Of a stretch of DNA of 64,000 nt, positions 1-10,331 are shown piece by piece. This DNA comes from Deltaproteobacteria bacterium (lineage in GTDB: Bacteria; Myxococcota; UBA727; VGSZ01). Position 1 is the first letter of the stretch, and every line of letters starts with the position of its first letter. Location: positions 124,001 to 188,000 of the forward strand of contig JACOUT010000011.1 in NCBI GenBank assembly GCA_016177705.1. The letters are read 5' to 3'. The notes under the pieces are model-generated. The model did no database searches, was not told the DNA's origin, and was given only the letters and a program-made list of their open reading frames with translations. The position numbers were made by a program, and so were the translations under genes.

Positions 1-1683
<1,683 letters not shown>

Positions 1684-1797
1684 GAGAGGAAGCGCTCGAG
1701 GCCACGGCGCGCTCCACGGAGCCCGGTGCTCCCGAGAGCCGCGGCCTCGAGATCCGATCATCGATCGCGGCCGGACCGCGATCACGGGGACGATGAC

Positions 1798-2004
1798 GTG
1801 AACGACGAGAGCAAGTGGCGGCGCCAGCCGCTCAAGAACAGTTGGTACGACGATCACTTCGGCTACGACGCCTCGCCGCGCGAGGTGATCGAGAACCGCC
1901 TGGGCACCTTCGACCGGCTGCGCCTGACCCACGACGAGGAGGGGCTCGGCGCGCTGTCGGTGGAGCAGTTCTTCGACCTGTTCGATCCGAGCAGGCAGGC
2001 GTGA
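1798..2004 (+). CDS. Small hypothetical protein, 68 aa, downstream of nrdJ
   Basis: I do not recognise this protein. The proposed GTG start follows a GGGGACGA purine-rich stretch, and the stop overlaps a GTG just before the next small gene. The product is acidic, with several aromatic residues near the N-terminus (SWYDDHFGYD) and an EQFFDLFDP tail. This composition looks like real protein, unlike the Arg/Ala/Pro-rich shadow frames around it. It sits 114 bases after nrdJ on the same strand, so co-transcription is plausible. No membrane segment or known motif is visible. The function is unknown. Confidence 0.55.
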   Translation: MNDESKWRRQPLKNSWYDDHFGYDASPREVIENRLGTFDRLRLTHDEEGLGALSVEQFFDLFDPSRQA

Positions 2005-2009
2005 CCCCG

Positions 2010-2273
2010 ATGAAGCGGGGCAAGGCGAGCGTCGTGTGGGAGTTGGTGGACGCGGAGGGCGCGGCTCGCCTGGTAGTGGACGTCGACGCGCCGCTGCGAC
2101 CGTTCGGCGCCGATCCCACGCCGCCGCACGGCACCAGGATGCCCGCCGACTTCGACGAGCCGACCGAGCCCGATGGCGCACAGCCGCAGGACGCGGGCGG
2201 GCGGGGACCCGAGCGGCGCCCGACCACGGACGCGTTGCTCAAGGCGCTGCGGGCGAAGGCGATGCGGGGGTAG
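2010..2273 (+). CDS. Small hypothetical protein, 87 aa
   Basis: This ATG start lies 5 bases after the stop of the preceding small gene, so the two are probably translated together. The first 40 residues look like a small beta-rich fold (KASVVWELVDAEGAARLVVD). The rest is Pro/Asp/Gly-rich and ends in a short basic helix (LLKALRAKAMRG). Its 3' end overlaps the convergent membrane-protein gene by about 35 bases. No family is recognised. Position suggests a link with nrdJ, but nothing in the sequence proves it. Confidence 0.5.
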   Translation: MKRGKASVVWELVDAEGAARLVVDVDAPLRPFGADPTPPHGTRMPADFDEPTEPDGAQPQDAGGRGPERRPTTDALLKALRAKAMRG

Positions 2274-3426
2274 CGGGCGCAGCCAAGGAGCAGTCCGCGC
2301 CGGCCTGCAGCAGCGCCATGCGTGCGGCGTCGGCATCGAGCGGCGAGGAGGGCGCGCCGCGCTCGTCGAAGAAGCGCCACGCGCCTTTGGGACGACCGCG
2401 GTCGAAGCGGCCGATGGCGCGCACCGTGCCGCACGGGTCACGGAAGGTGAACTCGCCGTCGGGGCTGCCGCGCCAGAAGGCACCCTCGACCGCCACGTTC
2501 GACGACGTGTTCCACGAGCCGGGGCCGCCGCGAAACGGCCCGTGGCGCTCGCCGTCGGGCGCGAGGCACGCGTCGGCGCGCGCCGCGCCGTGGCGGTAGC
2601 CGAGCGGCCACGAGCCATAGCCGCACGCGCCGTCGCCCTGGCGCACTGTGGGCGCCCGCGCCAGCGCGACCACGACGCCGAGCGGCAGCAGCCAGAGCGC
2701 GAGCTGCGCGGGAGGCGGTGCGAGGCGCGAGGCGGTGCGGTCGACCAGCGCGCCCGGCTTCGAGCTGCCGAGCACCTCGGCGAGGTGTGGTGCGCCGGTG
2801 ACGCCGATGGCGTCGCGCGTGACCAAGCGCGCGCGCACGCCGGAGGAGTGTGCGCGTCCGAAGAGCCACGCGGCGAGGAACGCCCAGGGCAGAAAGAAGA
2901 TCCCCCACAGCGTCTCGAAGAGCGTGACGCGGGGTAGGGCGACGGCGAACAGGGCCGCCGACCCTGCGATGACGACGAGCTGCGCGAGCCACGCGGCGAT
3001 GGCGCGGCGTCGCGTGCCGGTGCGGCACGGGGCGCAGACGGACAGGCGCAGGCGCGGCGCCGCGACGCGGGTGAGCAGCGGCACGCACGCGGCAAGCAGG
3101 CAGGGTGCCCACAGCGGCGCGGCGGCAACCGTCAGCGCGGGCGCGCCGTCGGCCATGACGTCGTAGAGGTCGCGGCCGCCCCAGAGCGCGCGCACGAAGG
3201 CAGTGAGCGCGAGCGGCACGGCGAGCGCGATCGCGATCGCGACCGGCAACGCCAGCACGCCGCCGACCCTCTCCTGGCGCAGCCCTTCTCGGCCGGCACA
3301 GACGACACAGTCATCCGTGGACAGGTCCATCGCGAGCGCGGCGCGTCGCAGCAGCGTCGGTCGCCGCGCGAACAGCAACACCGAGGTCGCAGGATGCCGT
3401 ACAGCCGGGTCGGGTGAAGGCGCCAC
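2239..3426 (-). CDS. Multi-pass membrane protein with C-terminal MORN-like repeats
   Basis: The product is about 395 aa. Near the N-terminus is a CVVC pair, then at least four hydrophobic segments (for example ALPVAIAIALAVPLALTAF and LVVIAGSAALFAVAL) around residues 55-250. The last 150 residues are soluble and contain phrases such as RHGPFRGG, GAFWRGSPDGEFTF and GRPKGAWRFF. These resemble MORN-type repeats, in which a glycine-bounded strand is followed by an aromatic turn. A GTG start 20 bases after the upstream methyltransferase stop is chosen; an ATG at 3330 is the alternative. Co-directional spacing suggests it is the last gene of a short minus-strand operon. No specific function can be given. 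Confidence 0.6.
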   Translation of the reverse strand: MAPSPDPAVRHPATSVLLFARRPTLLRRAALAMDLSTDDCVVCAGREGLRQERVGGVLALPVAIAIALAVPLALTAFVRALWGGRDLYDVMADGAPALTVAAAPLWAPCLLAACVPLLTRVAAPRLRLSVCAPCRTGTRRRAIAAWLAQLVVIAGSAALFAVALPRVTLFETLWGIFFLPWAFLAAWLFGRAHSSGVRARLVTRDAIGVTGAPHLAEVLGSSKPGALVDRTASRLAPPPAQLALWLLPLGVVVALARAPTVRQGDGACGYGSWPLGYRHGAARADACLAPDGERHGPFRGGPGSWNTSSNVAVEGAFWRGSPDGEFTFRDPCGTVRAIGRFDRGRPKGAWRFFDERGAPSSPLDADAARMALLQAGADCSLAAPATPASPSPAAP

Positions 3427-3445
3427 GGTCCGAGGATAGCCGGCT

Positions 3446-4060
3446 CTACGGCGCAGCGCGGCGCGCCAGCACCTGCACCACGTCGCTGTCGCCCTGGTGG
3501 TACTGCCCCTCGTGGATCGCACGTGTGACCTCGCGCGCGATCACCACCTCGAGCCCGGTGAGCTCCTCGCGCAGCTCCTGCGCGCGCATCAGGAGCTCCA
3601 CATTGGGCGGCCCGCCGGTGCCGCGCTGCTCCTGGCCGGGACGGTAGGCCTCGAGCACGAACACGCCACCCGGCACGAGCGCGCGCGCGACGCGCGCGTG
3701 CAGCGCGGCGCGCTCCGGCGTCGGCAGGTGGGCCCAGATGGAGATGACGCCCGCAAAGGCGCGCTCGGGCATCGGCCAGCTCGCGAGATTGGCCACCACC
3801 GTCGTCAGCGCGACGCCGGCGCGCTCGGCACTCGCCTTCGCCTTGCCGAGGCCGACCGACGACAGGTCGACCGCAGTCACCGCGTGGCCGCGCTTGGCGA
3901 GGAATACCGCGTTTCGGCCCTCGCCCTCGGCGAGGCACAGCACCGGACCAGCGGGGATGCGGTCGGCGACCTCGACGAGGAAGTCGTTCGGCGCCTCACC
4001 GTAGGCGAAGCCCGGCGCGGCGTAGCGCGTGTTCCAGAACTCGGCAGGGTCGGGCTTCAT
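3446..4060 (-). CDS. Class I SAM-dependent methyltransferase (TehB/TPMT-like)
   Basis: This is a 204-residue soluble methyltransferase with a Rossmann fold. It opens with FWNTRYAAPGFAYGEAPNDFL, a start common to small TehB-like methyltransferases. The SAM-binding motif I is VLCLAEGEGRNAVFLA, followed by an acidic strand end at AVDLS. Motif IV is replaced by a GVISIWAHLP segment, and a VPGGVFVLEAY strand follows. The substrate is not identifiable; relatives act on small molecules such as tellurite, thiols or halides. Its ATG overlaps the stop of the phosphodiesterase gene by four bases (ATGA), so the two are translationally coupled. Confidence 0.82.
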   Translation of the reverse strand: MKPDPAEFWNTRYAAPGFAYGEAPNDFLVEVADRIPAGPVLCLAEGEGRNAVFLAKRGHAVTAVDLSSVGLGKAKASAERAGVALTTVVANLASWPMPERAFAGVISIWAHLPTPERAALHARVARALVPGGVFVLEAYRPGQEQRGTGGPPNVELLMRAQELREELTGLEVVIAREVTRAIHEGQYHQGDSDVVQVLARRAAP

Positions 4061-5013
4061 GGGGTGCCGATTGTGCCCTTTGTGCGGCTCGATGGCACGC
4101 GCTCGATGGCTTTGTCGCCGACCGGTGACGGGCGCTGTGTCCTGCCGTTCAGCCGCAGCCAGGCCAACAGGCGCTCGGGGTCGTCGGTGATGATGCCGTC
4201 GACGGCGAGCGCGAGCAGGCGTTGCCACTGCACCGGCTCGTTGGCGGTCCAGGGCACGACGCGCAGCCCGGCGGCGTGCAGCCGCGCCACGTCGTCCTCG
4301 GTGATCCACAGGTGGTTGGGCGACACCGTGGTCGCGCCCGCCGCGCGCGCGACCGCGACCAGATCGGGCAGGCACTCTTCGACGAGCGCGACCGTGTGCA
4401 GGTCCGGGGCGAGCGCCGCGAGCGCGCGCAGCGTGCGGTGGTCGAAGGACTGCACGGTCACGCGCGCGCGCATGCCTGCTCGGTCGACGGCGGCGAGCAC
4501 GAGCTCGGCGAAGCGCTGCGGCGAGGGCCCGAGCTCGGGTTCGCCCGGCACGAGCTTGGTCTCGACGTTGAAGCGCACGGCACGCGCGCTCTTCGCGGGG
4601 CTGGCCTCGACCAGCGCGAACACCTGCTCGAGCGTCGGCATGCGCTCGCCGGGCACGAGCTGTTGCTCGGGGAAGCGCGGGTGCCGCTTCGATCCGCAGT
4701 CGAGCGCCTGCACCTCGGCGAGGGTGAGCGCGCGGATCGCGAGCCCCTCGGGCAGGGGCTGCCCATCGGCGCGCTGGCACAGGGCAGTGGGGACGCGCAG
4801 GTCGTGCGACACCACCAGCCGGTCGTCGCGCGTGACCGCGACATCGAGCTCGAGCGTGTCGACGCCCACCTCGAGGGCGTAGCGGAACGCGGCCAACGTG
4901 TTCTCGGGCCAACGGGCGCGCGCGCCGCGGTGGCCCTGCACCTCGAGGTCCGCGGGCGCTGCGAGCGCGCCGCTTCCCACCAAGAGCCCGAGTATCAGCA
5001 CAATCCGGCGCAT
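4057..5013 (-). CDS. Glycerophosphodiester phosphodiesterase, secreted
   Basis: This enzyme hydrolyses glycerophosphodiesters to glycerol-3-phosphate and an alcohol. The 318-residue product starts with a signal peptide (MRRIVLILGLLVGSGALAAP), so it acts in the periplasm. Family motifs follow: GHRGARARWPENTLAAF supplies the catalytic His and the Glu-Asn pair, and ELDVAVTRDDRLVVSHD supplies the metal-binding Glu-Asp and the second His. Later segments (FNVETK, QSFDH, the C-terminal NEP and GIITDDP) match the TIM-barrel plan. The length is usual for periplasmic GlpQ/UgpQ-type enzymes. It is coupled to the downstream methyltransferase by a four-base overlap. Confidence 0.9.
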   Translation of the reverse strand: MRRIVLILGLLVGSGALAAPADLEVQGHRGARARWPENTLAAFRYALEVGVDTLELDVAVTRDDRLVVSHDLRVPTALCQRADGQPLPEGLAIRALTLAEVQALDCGSKRHPRFPEQQLVPGERMPTLEQVFALVEASPAKSARAVRFNVETKLVPGEPELGPSPQRFAELVLAAVDRAGMRARVTVQSFDHRTLRALAALAPDLHTVALVEECLPDLVAVARAAGATTVSPNHLWITEDDVARLHAAGLRVVPWTANEPVQWQRLLALAVDGIITDDPERLLAWLRLNGRTQRPSPVGDKAIERVPSSRTKGTIGTP

Positions 5014-5050
5014 GCTTCGGAGGGTAGCGCACGACGATGCCTGCCGAGCG

Positions 5051-5560
5051 TCAGGGGTTGCCCTCGACGAGGTCGAGCAGCACCGGCCCAACGGCGGTAG
5101 CGCCAGCTGCGTCCGTCGCTTCGAGCGGGAAGGTCCACACCCACGGGCTCGTCACCGGATCGTCCTCGGGCTGAAAGCTGATGCCGAGCGTCCAGGTGAG
5201 CTCGTCCACCTCGGCGGTGGCTTCGTCCATCCAATTGTGGTGGCTGCTCTGGTAGTCGAAGAGCGCGGTGTCGTTGAGGCAGCGCGTCGTGTCCTCGTGG
5301 GTGATGGCGAAGGCGGCCAGCGAGTAGATCGCGGACATGCCCGCGCCCTGCTCCTCCCACTTGCGCACGATCAGCAGGGCGAGCCCCTCGCTCTCCTTGT
5401 CGAAGACCAGGAAGTTGTCGGGCGTCTCGACGTCCTCGTGCAGGCCACAGGCGTAGACGTCCTCGGCGTTGGGCGGCGGCGGGACGGGCGGCGTCACGTC
5501 GCAGGCCACAGCGAAGGCGAGGAACAGGGGGGCCAAGCCGGCCGGTCTCGGGTAGTTCAT
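5051..5560 (-). CDS. Putative lipoprotein of unknown function, 169 aa
   Basis: The N-terminus has a hydrophobic stretch ending in a lipobox-like FAVAC, giving a predicted mature lipoprotein with a short Pro-rich linker (DVTPPVPPPP). The mature part contains no domain I recognise. It has a mix of acidic and aromatic residues and two possible disulfide cysteines (YACGL and TRCLN). It lies 37 bases upstream of the secreted phosphodiesterase on the same strand and may share its transcript. Divergent from it, across a 256-base gap, is the ATP-grasp phosphotransferase-like gene; I see no clear regulatory site in that gap. Confidence 0.65.
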   Translation of the reverse strand: MNYPRPAGLAPLFLAFAVACDVTPPVPPPPNAEDVYACGLHEDVETPDNFLVFDKESEGLALLIVRKWEEQGAGMSAIYSLAAFAITHEDTTRCLNDTALFDYQSSHHNWMDEATAEVDELTWTLGISFQPEDDPVTSPWVWTFPLEATDAAGATAVGPVLLDLVEGNP

Positions 5561-5816
5561 GGCGCGCTCCCGATCGAGCCGTTGCAGGCGCTGTGCCGGG
5601 CGCCCCCCTCGTGAAAACCGGCGCCTGAGCTCTCCTGCGGCGATAGGGCGTCCGGCGCGCTGCTGCTCCAGGTGCGCAGCGCGAGCCCAAGGCAGCAGGC
5701 GCTCGCGGCGTCCTTTCTCCTCGTTGCTCGGCTGTGACCCAGGCGACAGGCCGCCGCACACGCTCCGCACAGCGCCCGCTGGCGCCTCGCTGGCGAATGG
5801 GGTCAGGATCCTGCCC

Positions 5817-7889
5817 ATGACCACCATCACTACCGCCGTCGGCATGCGCCCCTCCGCCGCCCCGCGCCCCACGCTCGCCGCCGCGCGGGAGGCCACGCCG
5901 ACCGTCGCGACCATGCCCACGGTGCGCGACTCGATGAGCGCGCTCGAGGGCCGCGCCGCCTTCGCCGCGCTCACCGGCACCACGCCGGCCAGGACGTCGC
6001 GGGCCACCACGGCGGCCACCACCACGGTCGACGGCGGCGTCAACCGCATGAAGACGCTGGCCGACTTCCAGGCCTTCGCCAAGCGCGACGACGTACCGGG
6101 CGCCGCAGGCGTGCAGGCGGTGAAGTTCTTCATCACCGGCGTCGACACCGGCAAGCCGAAGCTGTGGCTGCTCGACGGCAACAAATACGCGTACCACTAC
6201 GACTTCGCCACGCGCGGCCTGGGCCAGCAGATCGACCTGCGCTCGTTCAACGCGCAGACCTACTTCACCGACGCGCGCAAGAACGTGGCGGGCACTATCG
6301 TGCTGCACGACAGCTTCGTGCACGAAGACGGCAAGAAGGGCCTGTTCGCCGTCGAGTTCTGGCCGACCGACCCGGTCAAGGCGAGCCACGTCAACAAGGC
6401 CTTCGACCTCATCGCGGGCGCTTTGCCGTTCGCCAAGGGTCGCGTGGCCTACCACCCGGCCGGCGACACCCAGGAGGCGCTCGCCGCCGCCGAGGCGAGC
6501 AAGCTCAAGCGCTACAAGGTGCCGGTGGTGTCGACGGAGAAGCTGTTCGCCGGCGTCACGTACAACGGCCTCAACCCCGGCGTCGGCTTCGGCAGGCTCA
6601 AGGTGGTCGACGGCAGCACGCAAGGGCCGCTGACGGTGCGTGACGTGGTGCTGTTCAAGAACTCGATCCCGAACGACATCTCGCACGTCGGCGGCATCAT
6701 CACTGAGGTGCCGCAGACGCCGCTGTCACACATCAACCTGAAGGCGCAGCAGAACAAGATGCCGAACGCCTTCATCAAGGGCGCCACCAGCGATCCGGCC
6801 ATCGCCGCGCTGGTCGGCAAGCTGGTGCGCTACGAGGTGGGGCCAAACGGCTACACGCTGAAAGAGGCCACCAAGGCCGAGGCCGACGCCTGGCTCGAGG
6901 CGCAGCGGCCGACCACGCCGCAGGCCGCACCGCGCGACCTGTCGAAGAAGCACGTGGTCGCCTTCGATCAGCTCGGCGCCAAAGACGCCACTGCGTTTGG
7001 CGCCAAGACCGCCAACCTCGCGGAGCTGAAGAAGCTCCTGCCCGCGGGCCAGACGCCCGACGGCTTCGGCATCCCGTTCTCCTTCTACGACCAGTTCATG
7101 AAGGACAACGGTCTGTACGACGAGGCCAAGAAGATGATGGCCGCGCCCGGCTTCAAGGACGATCCGGCGGTGCGCGAGCGCGCGCTCGAGGACTTCCGGA
7201 AGAAGCTCAAGAAGGCGACGGTGCCGGCCGCGCTCGAGGCCGAGCTGACCGCGCTCCAGGCCAAGTTCCCCGCGGGCCAGCCGATCCGCTGTCGCTCCTC
7301 GACCAACAACGAGGACCTCGAGGGCTTCAACGGCGCCGGCCTGTACGACAGCTACACGCACCGGCCGAACGAAGGGAACCTGTCGAAGACCGTCAAGCAG
7401 ACCTGGGCGTCCTTGTGGAACTTCCGTGCCTTCGAGGAGCGCGACTTCTGGCGCATCGACCATATGAGCGCGGCCATGGCCGTGACGGTGCACCCGAACC
7501 AGGACGACGAGCTGGCCAACGGCGTCGCCATCACCAAGAACATCTACGACGAGAACTGGCCCGGCTTCTACGTCAACGCCCAGGTGGGCGAGAGCCTGGT
7601 GACCAACCCCGATCCGAGCGCGGTGCCTGAGGAGATGCTGGTCTCGGCCATCGGGCCAAATGGTGAGTACGAGGTGCAGCGCCTGCGCAAGTCCTCTCTC
7701 GCCAACGGCAAGCCGGTGCTCACCGACGCGCAGCTCAAGGAGCTGGTGGCGTCGATGGAGAAGATCCAGGAGCATTTCAAGCGGCTCTACCGCCGCCAGA
7801 ACGACCCGACCTTCGCCATGGACATCGAGTTCAAGATCACCAAGGAGGGCAAGCTCTCCATCAAGCAGGCGCGCCCGACGGTGAAGTAG
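5817..7889 (+). CDS. PEP/pyruvate-binding (PPDK N-type ATP-grasp) phosphotransferase-like protein
   Basis: The product is 690 aa with a low-complexity Ala/Thr-rich N-terminus. A phosphohistidine 'swivelling' domain motif (TPLSHINLKAQQ, catalytic His about residue 305) comes before the ATP-grasp domain. That domain spans about 385-690 and has CRSSTNNEDLEGFNGAGLYD plus the late strands EEMLVSAIG and FAMDIEFKI. Pyruvate,phosphate dikinase and PEP synthase have the opposite order and a third PEP-binding barrel, which is absent here. A His-domain-then-ATP-grasp order is known from glucan, water dikinases, so the phosphate acceptor may not be pyruvate. The ATG was chosen where Arg-rich non-coding-like sequence ends. 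It is divergently transcribed from a lipoprotein gene. Confidence 0.78.
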   Translation: MTTITTAVGMRPSAAPRPTLAAAREATPTVATMPTVRDSMSALEGRAAFAALTGTTPARTSRATTAATTTVDGGVNRMKTLADFQAFAKRDDVPGAAGVQAVKFFITGVDTGKPKLWLLDGNKYAYHYDFATRGLGQQIDLRSFNAQTYFTDARKNVAGTIVLHDSFVHEDGKKGLFAVEFWPTDPVKASHVNKAFDLIAGALPFAKGRVAYHPAGDTQEALAAAEASKLKRYKVPVVSTEKLFAGVTYNGLNPGVGFGRLKVVDGSTQGPLTVRDVVLFKNSIPNDISHVGGIITEVPQTPLSHINLKAQQNKMPNAFIKGATSDPAIAALVGKLVRYEVGPNGYTLKEATKAEADAWLEAQRPTTPQAAPRDLSKKHVVAFDQLGAKDATAFGAKTANLAELKKLLPAGQTPDGFGIPFSFYDQFMKDNGLYDEAKKMMAAPGFKDDPAVRERALEDFRKKLKKATVPAALEAELTALQAKFPAGQPIRCRSSTNNEDLEGFNGAGLYDSYTHRPNEGNLSKTVKQTWASLWNFRAFEERDFWRIDHMSAAMAVTVHPNQDDELANGVAITKNIYDENWPGFYVNAQVGESLVTNPDPSAVPEEMLVSAIGPNGEYEVQRLRKSSLANGKPVLTDAQLKELVASMEKIQEHFKRLYRRQNDPTFAMDIEFKITKEGKLSIKQARPTVK

Positions 7890-7897
7890 CGCTCGGG

Positions 7898-8419
7898 TTA
7901 CTGCAGCTCGAAGGTCTGGATCTCGAGGCCGGTGTCGCGGCCCGCCTCGCCCACCTGGGTGCGCGGCGGCGAGTCGTAGTCGGTGCGACCAAACGTGGTG
8001 CCGTCGCCGAGGCGCTCGTAGACCACCTGCTTGTAGGGGTTCTCGCAGCCGCCACCGGTCGAGCACAGGTCGACGGTCAAGTAGTAGGTGCCCGGCGCGG
8101 CGCTCGAGTCCGGCGGGATGGTCACCTCGGCCGCGACGCCGGCGGAGGGGCCGCCCTCGTCGGCCCAGTTCTGCACCAGCACGATCGAGCTCGCCCAGTC
8201 CTCGACCGCCAGGCGCACGTAGGCGGTGTCGGCGTCCACCGGCACCGTGACGTACAATGTCTCGCCCTTGGCGATGGTGGCCTCGCAGGAGGGCGCGCCG
8301 GTCAGCTCGGGGAAGCCGTCGCCGTCGACGTACACCGCTGCGGTCTCGGGTAGGCAGGCTGCCAGTGCACCGGCGGCAAGCACGACGACGGGAAGCGACA
8401 AATGGGCGGGCGAACGCAT
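7898..8419 (-). CDS. Putative lipoprotein, 173 aa, pre-peptidase-like beta domain
   Basis: A signal sequence ends in AGALAAC, a good lipobox. The mature protein is beta-rich (GETLYVTVPVDADTAYVRLAV, then PGTYYLTVDLC) with a CSTGGGC pair. It resembles the small bacterial pre-peptidase C-like or complement-like beta-sandwich domains of secreted proteins, but I cannot assign a family firmly. It converges with the preceding ATP-grasp gene; only 8 bases separate the stops. The function is unknown, probably envelope-associated. Confidence 0.65.
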   Translation of the reverse strand: MRSPAHLSLPVVVLAAGALAACLPETAAVYVDGDGFPELTGAPSCEATIAKGETLYVTVPVDADTAYVRLAVEDWASSIVLVQNWADEGGPSAGVAAEVTIPPDSSAAPGTYYLTVDLCSTGGGCENPYKQVVYERLGDGTTFGRTDYDSPPRTQVGEAGRDTGLEIQTFELQ

Positions 8420-8513
8420 GGGCGGCTCCGTGGTGGAGATCAGGCTGCCCACGTACGCGCGCATTTCGCAAGGTCCACCGACCATTCGGTCTGTCGGCAG
8501 GTGCAGGTTGAAG

Positions 8514-9794
8514 CTAGACCCGCTCGATGCGCGCCCCGAGCGCGCGCAACCTGCCGTCGATGTTGGCGTAGCCGCGATCGATCTGCTGCGCGTTTTGGAT
8601 CACGCTCTTGCCGTCGGCGACCAGCGCCGCGAGCAAGAGCGCCATGCCGGCGCGGATGTCGGGCGAGCTCATGGTCTGGCCGTACAGGCGCGCCGGCCCC
8701 TCGACGATGGCGCGATGCGGATCGCAGACGGTGACGCGCGCGCCCATCGCGATCAGCTTGTCCACCCAATACAGCCGGCTCTCGTACATCCACTCGTGGA
8801 TCAGGATGGAGCCCTTGCAGCGCGTCGCCAGCACCACCGCGATGGAGATGAGGTCGGCGGGGAACCCCGGCCAGGGAGCGTCGTGGATGCGCGCCACCGC
8901 GCCGTGCAGGCCGTGCTGCACCTCGAGCGTCTGGTCCGGCGGCACGAACAGGTCGTCGCCGCGCTCCTCCCAGTGCACGCCCAGGCGCCCAAAGGCGACC
9001 GCGGTCATTTTGTGATCGCTCGGGCGCGCGCGCTTGATGAGCAGCGGCCCGCCGGTCATGGCGGCGAGCGCGATGAAGGAGCCGACCTCGAGGTAGTCGG
9101 GCCCGACCTCGAAGGTGGCGCCGTGCAGCCGCGGCCGGCCGTGCACGATCAGCGTGTTGGTGCCGATGCCCTCGATGCTGCCGCCCATGGCCACGATCAG
9201 GCGGCAGACGTCCTGCACGTGCGGCTCGCTGGCGGCATTCTCGATGCGCGTGGTGCCCTCGGCGAGCGAGGCCGCCATGACGACGTTCTCGGTCGCCATC
9301 ACGCTCATCTCCTCCAAGAACACCTCGGCGCCCTTGAGCCCGCGCGGCGCCGTCATCACGTAGCGGTCGGGGAAGACCTCGATGGTGGCGCCGAGCTTCT
9401 GCAGCGCGGCCACGTGGGTGTCGACCGGGCGGCGGCCGATGCGATCGCCGCCTGGCACCGGCAGCGTGCAGGCGCCGGTACGCGCGAGCAGCGGGCCGGC
9501 GAGCGCGAAGCTGGCGCGCATGCGGCGGCACAGCTCGGGCGGCGGCGCCGACGTCGTCACCTGCCGGGTCTGCATCGACGCGCGGGTGCGCGCCTGCTCC
9601 ACCACCTCGCAGCCGACGGCGGCGAGCAGTTGCTGCATCACCGCGACGTCCTTGATGCGCGGGACGTTGTCGAGCACCACCGCCTCGTCGGTGAGCAGCG
9701 TGGCGGCGAGCAGCGGCAGCGCCGCGTTCTTGTTGCCCTCGACGGCGATCTCACCCGACAAGCGGGCGCCGCCCTCGATGATCAGCGTGTCCAT
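8514..9794 (-). CDS. murA: UDP-N-acetylglucosamine 1-carboxyvinyltransferase with Asp at the catalytic Cys position
   Basis: MurA transfers enolpyruvate from PEP to UDP-GlcNAc, the first committed step of peptidoglycan synthesis. The 426-residue product has the family start (IIEGGARLSGEIAVEGNKNAAL, with conserved Lys22-Asn23) and the full two-domain length. The active-site loop reads PVPGGDRIGRRPVDTH. The residue that is Cys115 in the Escherichia coli enzyme is Asp117 here. Asp at this site is known from mycobacterial and chlamydial MurA and gives intrinsic fosfomycin resistance. A start 19 codons upstream (MADDFRYG) is possible, but the chosen ATG aligns with the family. It is divergent from a small unknown gene, with 169 bases between starts. 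Confidence 0.95.
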   Translation of the reverse strand: MDTLIIEGGARLSGEIAVEGNKNAALPLLAATLLTDEAVVLDNVPRIKDVAVMQQLLAAVGCEVVEQARTRASMQTRQVTTSAPPPELCRRMRASFALAGPLLARTGACTLPVPGGDRIGRRPVDTHVAALQKLGATIEVFPDRYVMTAPRGLKGAEVFLEEMSVMATENVVMAASLAEGTTRIENAASEPHVQDVCRLIVAMGGSIEGIGTNTLIVHGRPRLHGATFEVGPDYLEVGSFIALAAMTGGPLLIKRARPSDHKMTAVAFGRLGVHWEERGDDLFVPPDQTLEVQHGLHGAVARIHDAPWPGFPADLISIAVVLATRCKGSILIHEWMYESRLYWVDKLIAMGARVTVCDPHRAIVEGPARLYGQTMSSPDIRAGMALLLAALVADGKSVIQNAQQIDRGYANIDGRLRALGARIERV

Positions 9795-9963
9795 CGCGCC
9801 TGCCTCTCCGCGGATCGGGAAGGGTGCACCATAGCGGAAGTCGTCGGCCATCGCGCCCTCGCTTCGGGTGACGTCGGTCTCCACCGCACGTCCCGCTTGC
9901 CGAAGGGGCGGCCGCCCTCCCCGATTCCCCGCGATGTGCGCGCCGCCATACAGTCGGCCCCCG

Positions 9964-10278
9964 ATGTCCGAGGCCGAGGTCACGCAGACCTTCTGGGTCT
10001 ACAAGCGCGGTCAGCTCGTGCTGATCTTCAGCGCCGATGGGGGCGTGTTCCTGCCGACGCGCGGCCCGCTCGAGCCCGAGGCCGACCCTGAGCTGTTGAT
10101 GGCGCCGTGCGAGTTCGCCTCAGGGCAATTCCTGTCGGTCGAGTGGGAGCCGCGCGTGCGCGTCGTGCTCAAGCGCGCGCGCGACCTGGTCGAGCTGATC
10201 GAGCTGCTCGAAGATCGCCGCTACGAGGTCGACCTGGAGCCGCCCTCGCAAAAGACGCGGCCCTTCCGGTCGCTGTGA
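9964..10278 (+). CDS. Conserved-looking hypothetical protein, 104 aa
   Basis: This small protein has no signal peptide or membrane segment. It opens with SEAEVTQTFWVYKRGQLVLIF and has a compact alternating strand pattern (GQFLSVEW, VRVVLKRARDL) and a Leu-rich helix near the end (VELIELLED). The amino-acid mix is balanced, unlike shadow frames. It stands alone between divergent murA and the downstream HEAT-cyclophilin lipoprotein gene, with a 53-base gap before the latter. I do not recognise a family. Confidence 0.6.
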   Translation: MSEAEVTQTFWVYKRGQLVLIFSADGGVFLPTRGPLEPEADPELLMAPCEFASGQFLSVEWEPRVRVVLKRARDLVELIELLEDRRYEVDLEPPSQKTRPFRSL

Positions 10279-10331
10279 TCGGTCGCGGTGAGCAGCTTCT
10301 ACCGCACGCATTTCTGGGTTATGCGCGCGCC

